DNA from: Parapedobacter indicus
Lineage (GTDB): Bacteria; Bacteroidota; Bacteroidia; Sphingobacteriales; Sphingobacteriaceae
NCBI RefSeq assembly: GCF_900113765.1
Contig: NZ_FOQO01000005.1
Span: 354,748-418,747, forward strand
Reading direction: 5' to 3'
DNA length: 64,000 nt
Position numbers and translations under genes: made by a program. Of this stretch, positions 33,461 through 42,024 are shown piece after piece (the stretch's first letter is position 1; each line of letters starts with the position of its first letter). Below the pieces are notes generated by a model. That model saw only the letters and a program-made list of their open reading frames with translations. It made no database searches and was not told the origin of the DNA.

Positions 33461-34189
33461 AAGCACATTCAATGCTTCGCAGGCTTTTTCAGCGGCTATC
33501 TTCTCTGCGCTCTTTTTGTTATAATCGCGCCCCGTGCCACACACTTCACCGTCTACCACTGCGTCAATGGTAAAAATCTTGATGCTGTCGCCTTCGGCAT
33601 TTTCCGTTTGTACAAAACTTACTTCTTTTCCCGCTTGCTGGCACCATTCGATCAATCGGCTTTTGAAGTTTGTTTCGGTTTCTTCCAGAATTTGGATATC
33701 CACGTGAGGTTTGATAATGCGGCTAATCAGAAAGTTTTTGGTAAATACATATCCTTTATCCAGGTATATTGCACCAATCAGGGCTTCAAATGCGTCGCCC
33801 AGCAACGACCCCTGTTTATTGGGATAGTTAATCATGCGAGCATCGTATTGGATCAGCTCGTTGAGGCCCAGTTTTTTGGAAAGCTGGTTGAGGTGCGCCC
33901 GGCTTACGATTTTTGAGCGCATCTCGGTAAGGAAGCCTTCGCCCTTGTAAGGATATTTTTTGAAGAGCAGATCGGCGACGACTGAGCCCAGCACGGCATC
34001 GCCTAAAAACTCCAGTCGTTCGTTACTATTTTTGGTGCCATCTTTCACAGGGACCGCTACCGACTTGTGGCGGAATGCTAACTGATACAAGTGCAAATTG
34101 CCTGGAACAAAGCCCAGTAAATTTTTTAGCGCCCTTATGTACCGGCGATTGGACGAGAAATGCAGTTTATAAATTTTCCAAACAGGCAT
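33458..34189 (-). CDS. rnc: Ribonuclease III
   Basis: A 243-residue double-strand-specific endoribonuclease. The signature ERLEFLGDAVLG (57-68) and the second acidic site GDAFEALIGAIYLD are intact, and a dsRNA-binding domain occupies the C-terminal 70 residues (FKSRLIEWCQQAG to AEKIAAEKACEAL). The basic N-terminal extension (PVWKIYKLHFSSNRRYIRAL) is usual in Bacteroidota. It matures rRNA and regulates messages. It follows fabF by 59 bases and is probably in the acpP-fabF-rnc transcript. Confidence 0.95.
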   Translation of the reverse strand: MPVWKIYKLHFSSNRRYIRALKNLLGFVPGNLHLYQLAFRHKSVAVPVKDGTKNSNERLEFLGDAVLGSVVADLLFKKYPYKGEGFLTEMRSKIVSRAHLNQLSKKLGLNELIQYDARMINYPNKQGSLLGDAFEALIGAIYLDKGYVFTKNFLISRIIKPHVDIQILEETETNFKSRLIEWCQQAGKEVSFVQTENAEGDSIKIFTIDAVVDGEVCGTGRDYNKKSAEKIAAEKACEALNVL

Positions 34190-34248
34190 CTGACGATTGA
34201 ACTGGTATAACAGGAAAGGGTATTACCCATTCCTGCAAATGCCTCAAA

Positions 34249-35502
34249 TTAAGCTTCGAATTTCTTAAAAATGACGGTGGCGTTGTGCCCGCCAAACCCG
34301 AAGGTATTACTCATGGCCGCATTAACGGGCCGCTTTTGCGCTTTATTGAATGTGAAGTTTAGCTTTGGATCGAGGTTTGGATCATCCGTGAAATGATTGA
34401 TAGTAGGTGGAACTACATCGTTTTTCACTGCCAGAATGGAGGCAATTGACTCCACAGCTCCAGCAGCGCCCAATAGATGGCCGGTCATGGATTTTGTGGA
34501 GCTGATGTTTAGTGTGTATGCATGGTCGCCAAATAGCTCTAGGATCGCCATGATTTCACTGGGGTCACCCACAGGGGTAGACGTTCCATGTACATTGATG
34601 TAATCGATGGCCTCTTTGGTCAGCCGTGCGTCCGTTATGGCATTCGTCATGGCTAAACGGGCTCCAAGGCCTTCAGGGTGTGATGCAGTGATGTGATACG
34701 CATCGGCACTCATACCGCCGCCCACTAGCTCAGCATAAATTTTTGCACCGCGGGCCTGTGCATGCTCAAGGCTCTCCAATACAATCGCACCGGCACCTTC
34801 TCCCGCCACAAAGCCGTCTCGATCTTTATCAAAAGGCCTGGAAGCAGTTTGCGGGTCGTCATTGCGCGTAGACAATGCATGCATGGCATTGAATCCGCCG
34901 ATACCCGCTTCATTGATGATTGCCTCCGATCCTCCGGTGATGATGATGTTAGCAAAGCCGGTTCGGATGTAGTTCAACGAATCAATCAGTGCATGGGTAG
35001 AAGATGCACACGCCGATACCGTGGAAAAGTTAGGGCCATGCAACCCATGTCGCATGGATATGTGCCCGGGGGCAATATCCAGAATCATTTTTGGAATGAA
35101 AAAGGGATTGAAACGGGGCGTTCCATCGCCGTTTGAAAAATTACTCACTTCATCCAAGAATGTTTTCAGGCCACCAATCCCCGATCCCCATATTACACCA
35201 ATCCGATTGGTGTCAAGTTTATCGAACGCCAGTGACGCATCTGCGATCGCTTCGTCCGTAGCAGCCAACGCGTAATGTACAAATGGATCTACCTTTCGGG
35301 CTTCCTTGCGCTCCATGAAATCCTCGGCGTTGAACCCTTTCACCTCGCATGCAAAACGAGTCTTGAACTTTGACGCGTCAAACTTGGTGATAGGAGCAGC
35401 GCCGCTTACCCCTTTGATTAGATTGTCCCAAAATACCGGGACAGTATTCCCAATAGGAGTAAGCGCACCTAACCCTGTTACTACTACTCTTTTAAGCTCC
35501 AT
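34249..35502 (-). CDS. fabF: Beta-ketoacyl-ACP synthase II
   Basis: A 417-residue condensing enzyme of fatty-acid elongation. The nucleophile is C165 in VSACASSTH, and the two histidines are in NVHGTSTPVGD and MTGHLLGAAG. Length and motifs are standard. It lies 27 bases downstream of acpP, its substrate carrier, and both probably share a promoter. Confidence 0.96.
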   Translation of the reverse strand: MELKRVVVTGLGALTPIGNTVPVFWDNLIKGVSGAAPITKFDASKFKTRFACEVKGFNAEDFMERKEARKVDPFVHYALAATDEAIADASLAFDKLDTNRIGVIWGSGIGGLKTFLDEVSNFSNGDGTPRFNPFFIPKMILDIAPGHISMRHGLHGPNFSTVSACASSTHALIDSLNYIRTGFANIIITGGSEAIINEAGIGGFNAMHALSTRNDDPQTASRPFDKDRDGFVAGEGAGAIVLESLEHAQARGAKIYAELVGGGMSADAYHITASHPEGLGARLAMTNAITDARLTKEAIDYINVHGTSTPVGDPSEIMAILELFGDHAYTLNISSTKSMTGHLLGAAGAVESIASILAVKNDVVPPTINHFTDDPNLDPKLNFTFNKAQKRPVNAAMSNTFGFGGHNATVIFKKFEA

Positions 35503-35529
35503 TTATTACGATTGGCCTAATGAATTTAG

Positions 35530-35766
35530 TTAGTTAACGTTTTTTTCTAAGTAAGCGATGGCTTGTCCTACCGTGCTGATCGTTTCAGCTTGATCATCGG
35601 GGATAGCTACGTTGAATTCCTTTTCAAACTCCATGATCAACTCTACGGTGTCAAGTGAATCGGCGCCCAGATCATTGGTGAATGAAGCCTCCGGGGTCAC
35701 TTCGTTTTCGTCTACACCTAGCTTTTCAACGATAATTGCTTTAACTCTTGATGCGATATCAGACAT
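35530..35766 (-). CDS. acpP: Acyl carrier protein
   Basis: A 78-residue acidic carrier. The phosphopantetheine serine is S37 in [15 protein letters not shown] 35766 ([10 protein letters not shown]) gives the family start; a longer frame exists but is not conserved-looking. It leads acpP-fabF-rnc. A CTTTGCAC sequence about 30 bases upstream (minus strand) may be the -7 box. Confidence 0.96.
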   Translation of the reverse strand: MSDIASRVKAIIVEKLGVDENEVTPEASFTNDLGADSLDTVELIMEFEKEFNVAIPDDQAETISTVGQAIAYLEKNVN

Positions 35767-36008
35767 GATTTTATAGTTTAATTGTTTAATAAATCTGTGC
35801 AAAGAAAAATAAATTTCGGCAAATAGTAAAACGTTTTTGATTTTTAGAATATTATTCAGATTCGTCCCTTCGAACTCAATTATCGTTTTTATATCAAAGA
35901 TTTAGCATATTTTTTTAAAAAGGGACCCGACACTCCCATTTATCTTTGTATAATTGTCATACCAGTCTTTTTGTTTTTGTAATTTTGCGCTGAATATAGA
36001 AAAATACT

Positions 36009-36431
36009 TTGAATAAAGTCACATTAAAATATGAATTGGACCTCGATTTTGTCTTGATTGCCATCACCTGTTCCTTAAAAGACTATCGCTTATGTTACTT
36101 CATCAACAAAGTTTCTGGATTAAGGTTGAGTAAAATTGAGGACCATGAGATATGGATGCCACCTCCGGTGGAAAAAGCGTATTTCAGTCGATATGCCGAT
36201 TTTCCGGAGATATCCGAGACAGAATATTACCTCCTGGCGAATAGGGCGGCTGACGGCGGGTTTTTGATCTCAGAAATGCGTCACTCAGACTACTTTCTAT
36301 TGATTCGGAATTTCATTGACGACGAAGACCTAATGGCATTGCAGAATCATATTGCTGACATTCCCGACGTGGTGGTGGCCAGTGAAATATCCCCACAAAA
36401 ATTGAAATCCAAAGAAAATCTAATATTTTAG
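36009..36431 (+). CDS. IPExxxVDY family protein
   Basis: A 140-residue protein of a small Bacteroidota-specific family of unknown function. The sequence is aromatic-rich and cytoplasmic, with YELDLDFVLIAITCSLKDYRLCYF at the start. The reading frame opens with TTG at 36009, as no ATG is suitably placed. Family members usually carry an internal IPE...VDY stretch; here the corresponding site reads SISDIPDVVVA-like, so it is degenerate. It sits between the divergent acpP operon and pyruvate kinase, a neighbourhood I consider typical. Confidence 0.72.
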   Translation: MNKVTLKYELDLDFVLIAITCSLKDYRLCYFINKVSGLRLSKIEDHEIWMPPPVEKAYFSRYADFPEISETEYYLLANRAADGGFLISEMRHSDYFLLIRNFIDDEDLMALQNHIADIPDVVVASEISPQKLKSKENLIF

Positions 36432-36498
36432 CGCCATATTTACCAAAGTGTATCAATCACACCATAAAATAGAAGAACAACAAACAAAACGATATTAA

Positions 36499-37932
36499 AT
36501 GGAAAAGGTTCAAAAACGAACTAAAATAGTGGCCACCCTAGGCCCGGCATCAGCTAAAAAGGAAGTATTAACCAGCATGATTGCGAAAGGGGTGGATGTG
36601 TGTCGGCTCAATTTTTCACACGGTAGCCAGGAAGATCACCTCAAAGTGATTCATACCATCCGCGAAATCAATAAGGAACACAACACCAATATTAGCATTC
36701 TAGCGGATTTACAGGGCCCAAAGATTCGTATTGGGAAAATGAAGGAAGGAGGGGCGGTACTTCTAAACGGCGCGCAAGTAGAGATTACCACCAATGAACT
36801 CATCGGCGATGAATCCCGGATTTACATTACATACGATAGTTTTCCGAAAGATGTAAAGGAAGGGGAAATCATCTTATTAGATGACGGGAAAATCCAATTA
36901 CGGGTGTTGCGCTCCAACCTGGAGGACACGGTATGGTGCGAAGTTGTCCACGGAGGTGTGTTGACTTCGCGTAAGGGGGTAAACCTTCCCAATACTAAGG
37001 TTTCCATACCCAGTCTTACGGAAGAAGATTTAGATAACCTTAATTTTGTACTTCAGCACGATGTCGAATGGATCGGAATGTCTTTTGTGCGTACAGCCGA
37101 AGATATCATACGACTTAAGGAAATAATTGAGGCCAAAGGTAAATTTGCTCGGGTTATCGCCAAAATCGAAAAGCCGGAGGCCATTGACAACATCGATTCC
37201 ATCATTGCGGCTACAGATGGGATAATGGTAGCCAGGGGAGACCTCGGTGTGGAAATGCCAATGGAAGATGTTCCTGTACTTCAAAAGATGATTGTCAAGA
37301 AGTGCCGTAATGCATCCAAACCCGTGATCATTGCCACCCAAATGCTGGAAAGCATGATCACCACCCCACGTCCTACGCGTGCCGAAGTAAACGACGTAGC
37401 CAATTCGGTATTGGATGGTGCGGATGCGGTTATGCTGAGCGGCGAAACATCGGTAGGTGAATTTCCTGAAATCGTGATCGAAACCATGAGTAAAATCATT
37501 GTGCACGTGGAGCACACTTCTTATCCTTATTACAGTTCCAAGAAGTCTGAACACGAGGGTACAGATTCGGTAATTCCCGATGCAATTTGCGGATCGTCCG
37601 TATATCTTGCTGAAAAAACCAACGCATCTGCGATCGTAGCCATGACTTATTCTGGCTATACTGCCTATGAAATATCCAGCTACAGGCCGAATGCGGACAT
37701 TTATATCTTTACTGGCAATCGGGTACTGTTGAATACACTCACGTTATTATGGGGGGTTAAGACGTTCTATTACGACAAATTCGAAAGTACTGATGGCAGT
37801 ATTCATGATGTAAATACCTTACTGAAATCGAAAAATTTGGTACAGCCGGGACAGATTGTTATCAATACGGCGTCTACACCGTTGCATAAAAAGGGTAAGA
37901 CCAACACCATCAAGGTAACTGAGATGCAATAG
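36499..37932 (+). CDS. pyk: Pyruvate kinase
   Basis: A 477-residue glycolytic enzyme that makes ATP and pyruvate from phosphoenolpyruvate. KIVATLGPAS starts the barrel, the active-site signature IAKIEKPEAIDNI and MVARGDLGVEMP are intact, and the C-terminal domain (from about 350) is present for effector binding. It follows the IPExxxVDY gene by 67 bases. Confidence 0.96.
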   Translation: MEKVQKRTKIVATLGPASAKKEVLTSMIAKGVDVCRLNFSHGSQEDHLKVIHTIREINKEHNTNISILADLQGPKIRIGKMKEGGAVLLNGAQVEITTNELIGDESRIYITYDSFPKDVKEGEIILLDDGKIQLRVLRSNLEDTVWCEVVHGGVLTSRKGVNLPNTKVSIPSLTEEDLDNLNFVLQHDVEWIGMSFVRTAEDIIRLKEIIEAKGKFARVIAKIEKPEAIDNIDSIIAATDGIMVARGDLGVEMPMEDVPVLQKMIVKKCRNASKPVIIATQMLESMITTPRPTRAEVNDVANSVLDGADAVMLSGETSVGEFPEIVIETMSKIIVHVEHTSYPYYSSKKSEHEGTDSVIPDAICGSSVYLAEKTNASAIVAMTYSGYTAYEISSYRPNADIYIFTGNRVLLNTLTLLWGVKTFYYDKFESTDGSIHDVNTLLKSKNLVQPGQIVINTASTPLHKKGKTNTIKVTEMQ

Positions 37933-38025
37933 CGGCGGGGTTTTGAACGTAAAGGGTGATTTTCGGGCACACACAAAATATTCGTGGCCTGGACAGCGTT
38001 GATATACTAGATTGAAATCATTATC

Positions 38026-38757
38026 ATGCGATTACTCCGGATTCCCGAACGATTTGCAGTGCCTGTCCAGACATTGTTTTACACCCTTACAGACAAGGAA
38101 AAAGCGCAATTGATGCGGCTAAAAACGCATCAATTGACCTATTTGGCGGCCAAGGATCTATTCAATCTTTACGACGCGGCGAAGGCGGTGGAACGGTCGG
38201 GAATAGAAGGGCTGTTTGTTGAGGCGGGTTCCGCTTTGGGAGGATCGGCCATTGCCATCGGTTGGGCAAAGCGGAAGCAGCGGGAACTTAGGTTATACGA
38301 TGCGTTTGGATTGATTCCGCCACCTTCTGAAAAAGATGAAGCCGATGTGCATGTGCGGTATGAAGAAATCAAAAGTGGGAAGTCGAAAGGACTGGGTAAC
38401 AATCGGTATTATGGGTATGTGGAAAATTTACAAGCCGTTGTCGCCGCTAATTTAGCAAAGCATGGCGTGCCCATCGAGACGAATAATATCAAGTTGATCA
38501 AAGGATATTTTGAAGATACCCTATACATTAATGACCCCGTTGCTTTTGCGCATATCGACTGCGATTGGTATGCATCGGTCCTAAGTTGTTTGATTCAAAT
38601 TGAACCGAATTTAGTGCCAGGAGGTAAAATTGTTTTTGACGATTACTACGAATGGTCTGGCTGTCGCATAGCGGTAGACGAATATTTCAGCGACAAGAGC
38701 GGTTACATTTTCACGACCAAAGGCCGGAAACTTCACGTCACCAAGACCGCTTTCTAG
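38026..38757 (+). CDS. TylF/MycF-type O-methyltransferase
   Basis: A 243-residue class I methyltransferase. GLFVEAGSALGGSAIAIGWA (about 63-82) is the cofactor loop, AHIDCDWYASVLSCL the metal-site region, and GGKIVFDDYYEWSGCRIAVDEY the typical TylF tail with the paired Asp residues. These enzymes methylate sugars or phenolic groups in macrolide and novobiocin pathways, but bacteria also use them on surface glycans. No biosynthetic cluster is near, so the substrate is unknown. It overlaps the next, convergent gene by 20 bases. Confidence 0.83.
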   Translation: MRLLRIPERFAVPVQTLFYTLTDKEKAQLMRLKTHQLTYLAAKDLFNLYDAAKAVERSGIEGLFVEAGSALGGSAIAIGWAKRKQRELRLYDAFGLIPPPSEKDEADVHVRYEEIKSGKSKGLGNNRYYGYVENLQAVVAANLAKHGVPIETNNIKLIKGYFEDTLYINDPVAFAHIDCDWYASVLSCLIQIEPNLVPGGKIVFDDYYEWSGCRIAVDEYFSDKSGYIFTTKGRKLHVTKTAF

Positions 38758-39097
38758 CTTCCTTGGGCTTGGTTGTTCCACTGGGCTCTCCTTTTTTCTT
38801 TTTTCCTTCATTTTTCTTCAAGGGTTGCTGGGTACTATCCGAAGGATGATGCAGCATGATGGGGTTACGGTAAACATTCGGTATGGGCACACTGTTATCC
38901 CCTTGATAGGCGTTCGGCATGGGTATACAATTATCGCCTCGGTAGCCGTTGGGCATAGGATGAGTGGAAAACGGTGCAACGGTAACCGGTACACTATCGG
39001 GTGGATTTTTTAAATGCAGCTTTGCACTGTCTTCTTGGCCAAACGTTAACCCAACCGAACTGAGTGCTGCGGACAAGATCATAAAAAACCTTTTCAT
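38738..39097 (-). CDS. Small secreted repeat protein, hypothetical
   Basis: A 119-residue protein with a signal peptide (about 1-20, ends LTFGQ). The middle has three imperfect units, HPMPNGYRGDNC, IPMPNAYQGDNS, VPIPNVYRNPIM, so a roughly 12-residue period with PMPNxYxGDN as the core. The tail is very basic (KKNEGKKKKGEPSG...KEARKRSW). It has its own -7 element (TACTTTTG) and a palindrome at the start site. I do not recognise a family. The repeat and basic tail suggest a structural or polyanion-binding envelope protein. Confidence 0.68.
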   Translation of the reverse strand: MKRFFMILSAALSSVGLTFGQEDSAKLHLKNPPDSVPVTVAPFSTHPMPNGYRGDNCIPMPNAYQGDNSVPIPNVYRNPIMLHHPSDSTQQPLKKNEGKKKKGEPSGTTKPKEARKRSW

Positions 39098-39125
39098 ATT
39101 CGTACGAATTGGTTTATCAAAAGTA
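39098..39125 (-). promoter_or_regulatory. Promoter and palindrome of the repeat-protein gene
   Basis: The -7 element TACTTTTG lies at 39125-39118 on the minus strand. The perfect palindrome ATTCGTACGAAT (39098-39109) covers the expected transcription start and touches the ATG at 39097. Confidence 0.55.
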
Positions 39126-39201
39126 ACGAAAAGAACAGTATTGCTTCGTAACTCGCCTTGTTAAAATATGTTAAATGCTGCACTTTCCTTTCAACCTTAT
39201 G

Positions 39202-39209
39202 TATTTTTG
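39202..39209 (+). promoter_or_regulatory. -7 promoter element of the histidine kinase gene
   Basis: TATTTTTG ends six bases before the ATG at 39216. No -33 TTTG is seen at the right distance. Confidence 0.5.
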
Positions 39210-39215
39210 TGTGGA

Positions 39216-41027
39216 ATGAAGCATAAAAGTATTGGATTTATCATCGGGTTGATGACGGTGGCGCTTTTGGGGGTGATGGCCATGCAATATTTTTTTATCA
39301 GGCAATCATATATTCTGAAAGCGCAATTATTTGATGAATCGGTGAAGGCCGCTCTCAACGCAGTTGCTGCAAAGGCTGAAAAAAGAGAGGTGATGCAGTT
39401 GGCCGATGCACAGCGAAAGAATAAGGAAAAGCTGGAACGCGAACAGCGTAAATTGGAAGAGCAGCTTCGTATAAAGACGGAGATCGAGCAACTTCGAAAA
39501 AAAGAAGCGCGGTTGTACGCCACATTCAAGCAGCGTGAGGATATATTATTTACCCAATATCCGGTAGTACTGCCTATTGAAAGTAATGAATTCTATGAGA
39601 CGTATCTCAACAATTCTCGTTATAAGGAACTTTTACGGGTCAACTTTGAATCGAATGCTACCGTTGACGGCGGGTTTCAACGTAACGATAACGTGGTGGG
39701 TCTTTACGCCATCCGACAGGTCCCCTTAATTAAAGCCAAGGACGATAGCATACGTTATTTCATTCCGCTGGGGCCTATCGCCCCTGGGTCAACGGAATTG
39801 AAATATGCCATAAAAGTACTACCTCCGCGATTGGATCTCAAGTTAAAGGGTGAAATAGCTCGTAAAGAACGCCAATTACAATTGCTTCAGGCGACCACAT
39901 TAATGGATACCATTGCAATATTAAGTGGTAAGAACCCACAGATCGTTGAAGATTTTGCGGCTGAAATGGAACTTTATAAACGGCCGTTAAGCCAACGGAT
40001 CGATGTGGCCTATATCAAAAGCGAATTGGAGAAGGAATTATCAAGCCGCGATATTAACTCGGCTTTTAATTTGGAAATCAAAGATAAAAACACCACACTG
40101 TATGCGTTTGCCAATTTTTCCGATGACAAGTTATCTCCGCAAAACTTTTATGTCACGGAATTGTTCCGTTCGGACAACGAACGTTCATCCGGTCGGCTTT
40201 CCGTATACTTTCCAAACAAAGACAACATCCTCATGGGTAATATGACGGTTATGTTGTTTTCTTCGATAGCGCTGTTATTGGTGCTTCTCAGCTGTTTTAC
40301 CTACACGATTTTCACGATGCTTCGTCAAAAGAAGATTTCGGAAATGAAAACCGATTTCATCAATAACATGACCCATGAGTTCAAAACGCCCGTGGCTACT
40401 ATCATGATTGCCAGTGAATCCCTGCGAGATCCTGAAATCGCATCTGACCAAGTCCGTGCCGCACGGCTTGCCAATATCATATACGACGAAAATGTCCGGT
40501 TGGGTAATCACATCGAGCGGGTGCTCAACATCGCCCGCCTTGAAAAAGACAACTTGAAGCTGGAACATCAGGATGTGGACATGAATGACCTCGCTCAGGC
40601 GGTAGTAGATAGCATGGAGCTGCAATTGCTTAAAAACGATGCACAGGTACATATGCATCTCGATGCTGCGGAGGCGATGGTGGTGGGTGATGAATTGCAC
40701 CTCTCCAATGTGCTTTTCAACCTGATAGACAATGCGATTAAGTACAGCCAGGGAAGTCCTGATATTACCATTCGAACCAAAAACGTCCATAGTCATATTC
40801 AGTTGACAGTAGCTGACAAGGGTATCGGTATGAGTCGCGATCAGCTATCCAAAATTTTCGACCAATTTTACCGGATTCCAACCGGCAATCTTCACGATGT
40901 GAAAGGATTTGGTTTGGGGTTGAGTTATGTGAGCGATATCATAAAGCGTTGCGGAGGCAAGGTCGTGGTCAAAAGCGAGAAAGATAAAGGAACCACATTT
41001 GAAATTATGTTGCCACTTAAAGGATAG
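39216..41027 (+). CDS. Sensor histidine kinase
   Basis: A 603-residue membrane kinase. One span near the N-terminus (IGFIIGLMTVALLGVMAMQYF), a periplasmic sensor region of about 310 residues that starts with a charged coiled coil (about 40-120), a second span near 340-365, then HisKA with the phospho-acceptor H387 in NNMTHEFKTP, and HATPase with NLIDNAIKYS, DKGIGM and GFGLGLSYV. The start at 39216 follows a -7 element; a longer frame has no support. The partner regulator begins 12 bases after the stop. The signal is unknown. Confidence 0.92.
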   Translation: MKHKSIGFIIGLMTVALLGVMAMQYFFIRQSYILKAQLFDESVKAALNAVAAKAEKREVMQLADAQRKNKEKLEREQRKLEEQLRIKTEIEQLRKKEARLYATFKQREDILFTQYPVVLPIESNEFYETYLNNSRYKELLRVNFESNATVDGGFQRNDNVVGLYAIRQVPLIKAKDDSIRYFIPLGPIAPGSTELKYAIKVLPPRLDLKLKGEIARKERQLQLLQATTLMDTIAILSGKNPQIVEDFAAEMELYKRPLSQRIDVAYIKSELEKELSSRDINSAFNLEIKDKNTTLYAFANFSDDKLSPQNFYVTELFRSDNERSSGRLSVYFPNKDNILMGNMTVMLFSSIALLLVLLSCFTYTIFTMLRQKKISEMKTDFINNMTHEFKTPVATIMIASESLRDPEIASDQVRAARLANIIYDENVRLGNHIERVLNIARLEKDNLKLEHQDVDMNDLAQAVVDSMELQLLKNDAQVHMHLDAAEAMVVGDELHLSNVLFNLIDNAIKYSQGSPDITIRTKNVHSHIQLTVADKGIGMSRDQLSKIFDQFYRIPTGNLHDVKGFGLGLSYVSDIIKRCGGKVVVKSEKDKGTTFEIMLPLKG

Positions 41028-41038
41028 GAAAATCATTT

Positions 41039-41731
41039 ATGCAAAAGATACTACTGGCGGAAGACGACCCCAACTTGGGTGACATCTTGAAGGATTACCT
41101 GGAATTAAAGGGTAAATTTGATGTCGCACTTTGCAAAGACGGGGATGAGGCCTTACGCCAATTCAATAAAGATAAATTCGACCTCTGCATACTCGATGTG
41201 ATGATGCCCAGAAAAGACGGCTTCACGTTGGGCAAAGATATCCGGAAGATCGATGCGGACGTTCCCATTATCTTTGCCACGGCTAAAGGAATGATGGAGG
41301 ATAAAGCCGAAGCTTTTGGCTTGGGCGGTGACGATTATATCACCAAACCCTTCCGTGTGGAAGAATTGCTCCTCCGTATTCACGCCCTTCTGAAACGCGC
41401 CTCACGGGAAAAACAGTCAGAAGAGGAACTGCCTGATAAATTTCAGATTGGCAAATACCATTTTGATTATGTCGCTCAGCAGATCAGCTATAATGAAGAG
41501 AAGCAAAAGCTGTCCACGAAAGAAGCTGAGTTGTTAAGGTTGCTTTGCATTAAGAAAAATGATGTGCTCACGCGTGAAGAGGCACTACTTAAAATCTGGC
41601 ATGATGATAATTATTTCAACGGCCGGAGTATGGATGTCTTCCTAAGCAAGCTTCGCAAATACCTTCGCGACGATCCAAAAGTGGAAATTGTTAATGTACA
41701 CGGAAAGGGATATAAACTACTGGTAAGTTGA
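41039..41731 (+). CDS. OmpR-family response regulator
   Basis: A 230-residue regulator. Receiver domain 1-120 has the acidic pocket AEDDPN, the phospho-acceptor D53 in CILDVMMP and the conserved Lys in DYITKPF. The C-terminal winged helix (about 135-230) ends in VNVHGKGYKLLVS. It is co-transcribed with the kinase 12 bases upstream and probably controls envelope genes; it looks like the RprX/RprY type of pair seen in Bacteroidota. Confidence 0.93.
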   Translation: MQKILLAEDDPNLGDILKDYLELKGKFDVALCKDGDEALRQFNKDKFDLCILDVMMPRKDGFTLGKDIRKIDADVPIIFATAKGMMEDKAEAFGLGGDDYITKPFRVEELLLRIHALLKRASREKQSEEELPDKFQIGKYHFDYVAQQISYNEEKQKLSTKEAELLRLLCIKKNDVLTREEALLKIWHDDNYFNGRSMDVFLSKLRKYLRDDPKVEIVNVHGKGYKLLVS

Positions 41732-41744
41732 TTGACTGAAACAG

Positions 41745-41774
41745 TTGAGCCAGCAAACGAGCGAATTTATTTTG
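41745..41774 (+). promoter_or_regulatory. Predicted promoter of the metE riboswitch transcript
   Basis: TTG at 41745-41747, 20 nt, then TATTTTG at 41768-41774 (one base short of TAnnTTTG). It would start transcription about 30 bases before the aptamer. Confidence 0.55.
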
Positions 41775-41807
41775 CATAAATCAATTTTTATCCCGATATT
41801 AGCGCCC

Positions 41808-41911
41808 GCTTATGGAGAAAGGCAGAGGGAATGGACCCTGTGAAGCCTTAGCAACCTGTCGGTAGACAAGGTGCTAAATTCTACCCAGATAAGGATCCGG
41901 GAAAGATAAGC
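41808..41911 (+). ncRNA. SAM-I (S-box) riboswitch
   Basis: The aptamer is clear: closing stem GCTTAT (41808-41813) with ATAAGC (41906-41911), the AGAAAGGCAGAGGGA and TGGACCCTGTGAAGCC segments, the core TTAGCAACCTG, and AAGGTGCTAAATTC followed by CAGATAAG. It binds S-adenosylmethionine and should repress metE when SAM is plentiful. Downstream there is a weak CACAA/TTGTG hairpin and a TGCCT/AGGCA hairpin but no obvious U-tract terminator, so the mode of control (translation, Rho or an unseen terminator) is not clear. Confidence 0.9.
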
Positions 41912-42024
41912 AGCCACAACTCGCCCTTGTGACCTCTCCCAAAAAGCAATCATTAACAGAAAGGTTTGCCTGCTAAAATAGGCAGATCGCCGTTGATTGT
42001 ATATTAAATTACTATTTATACGTT

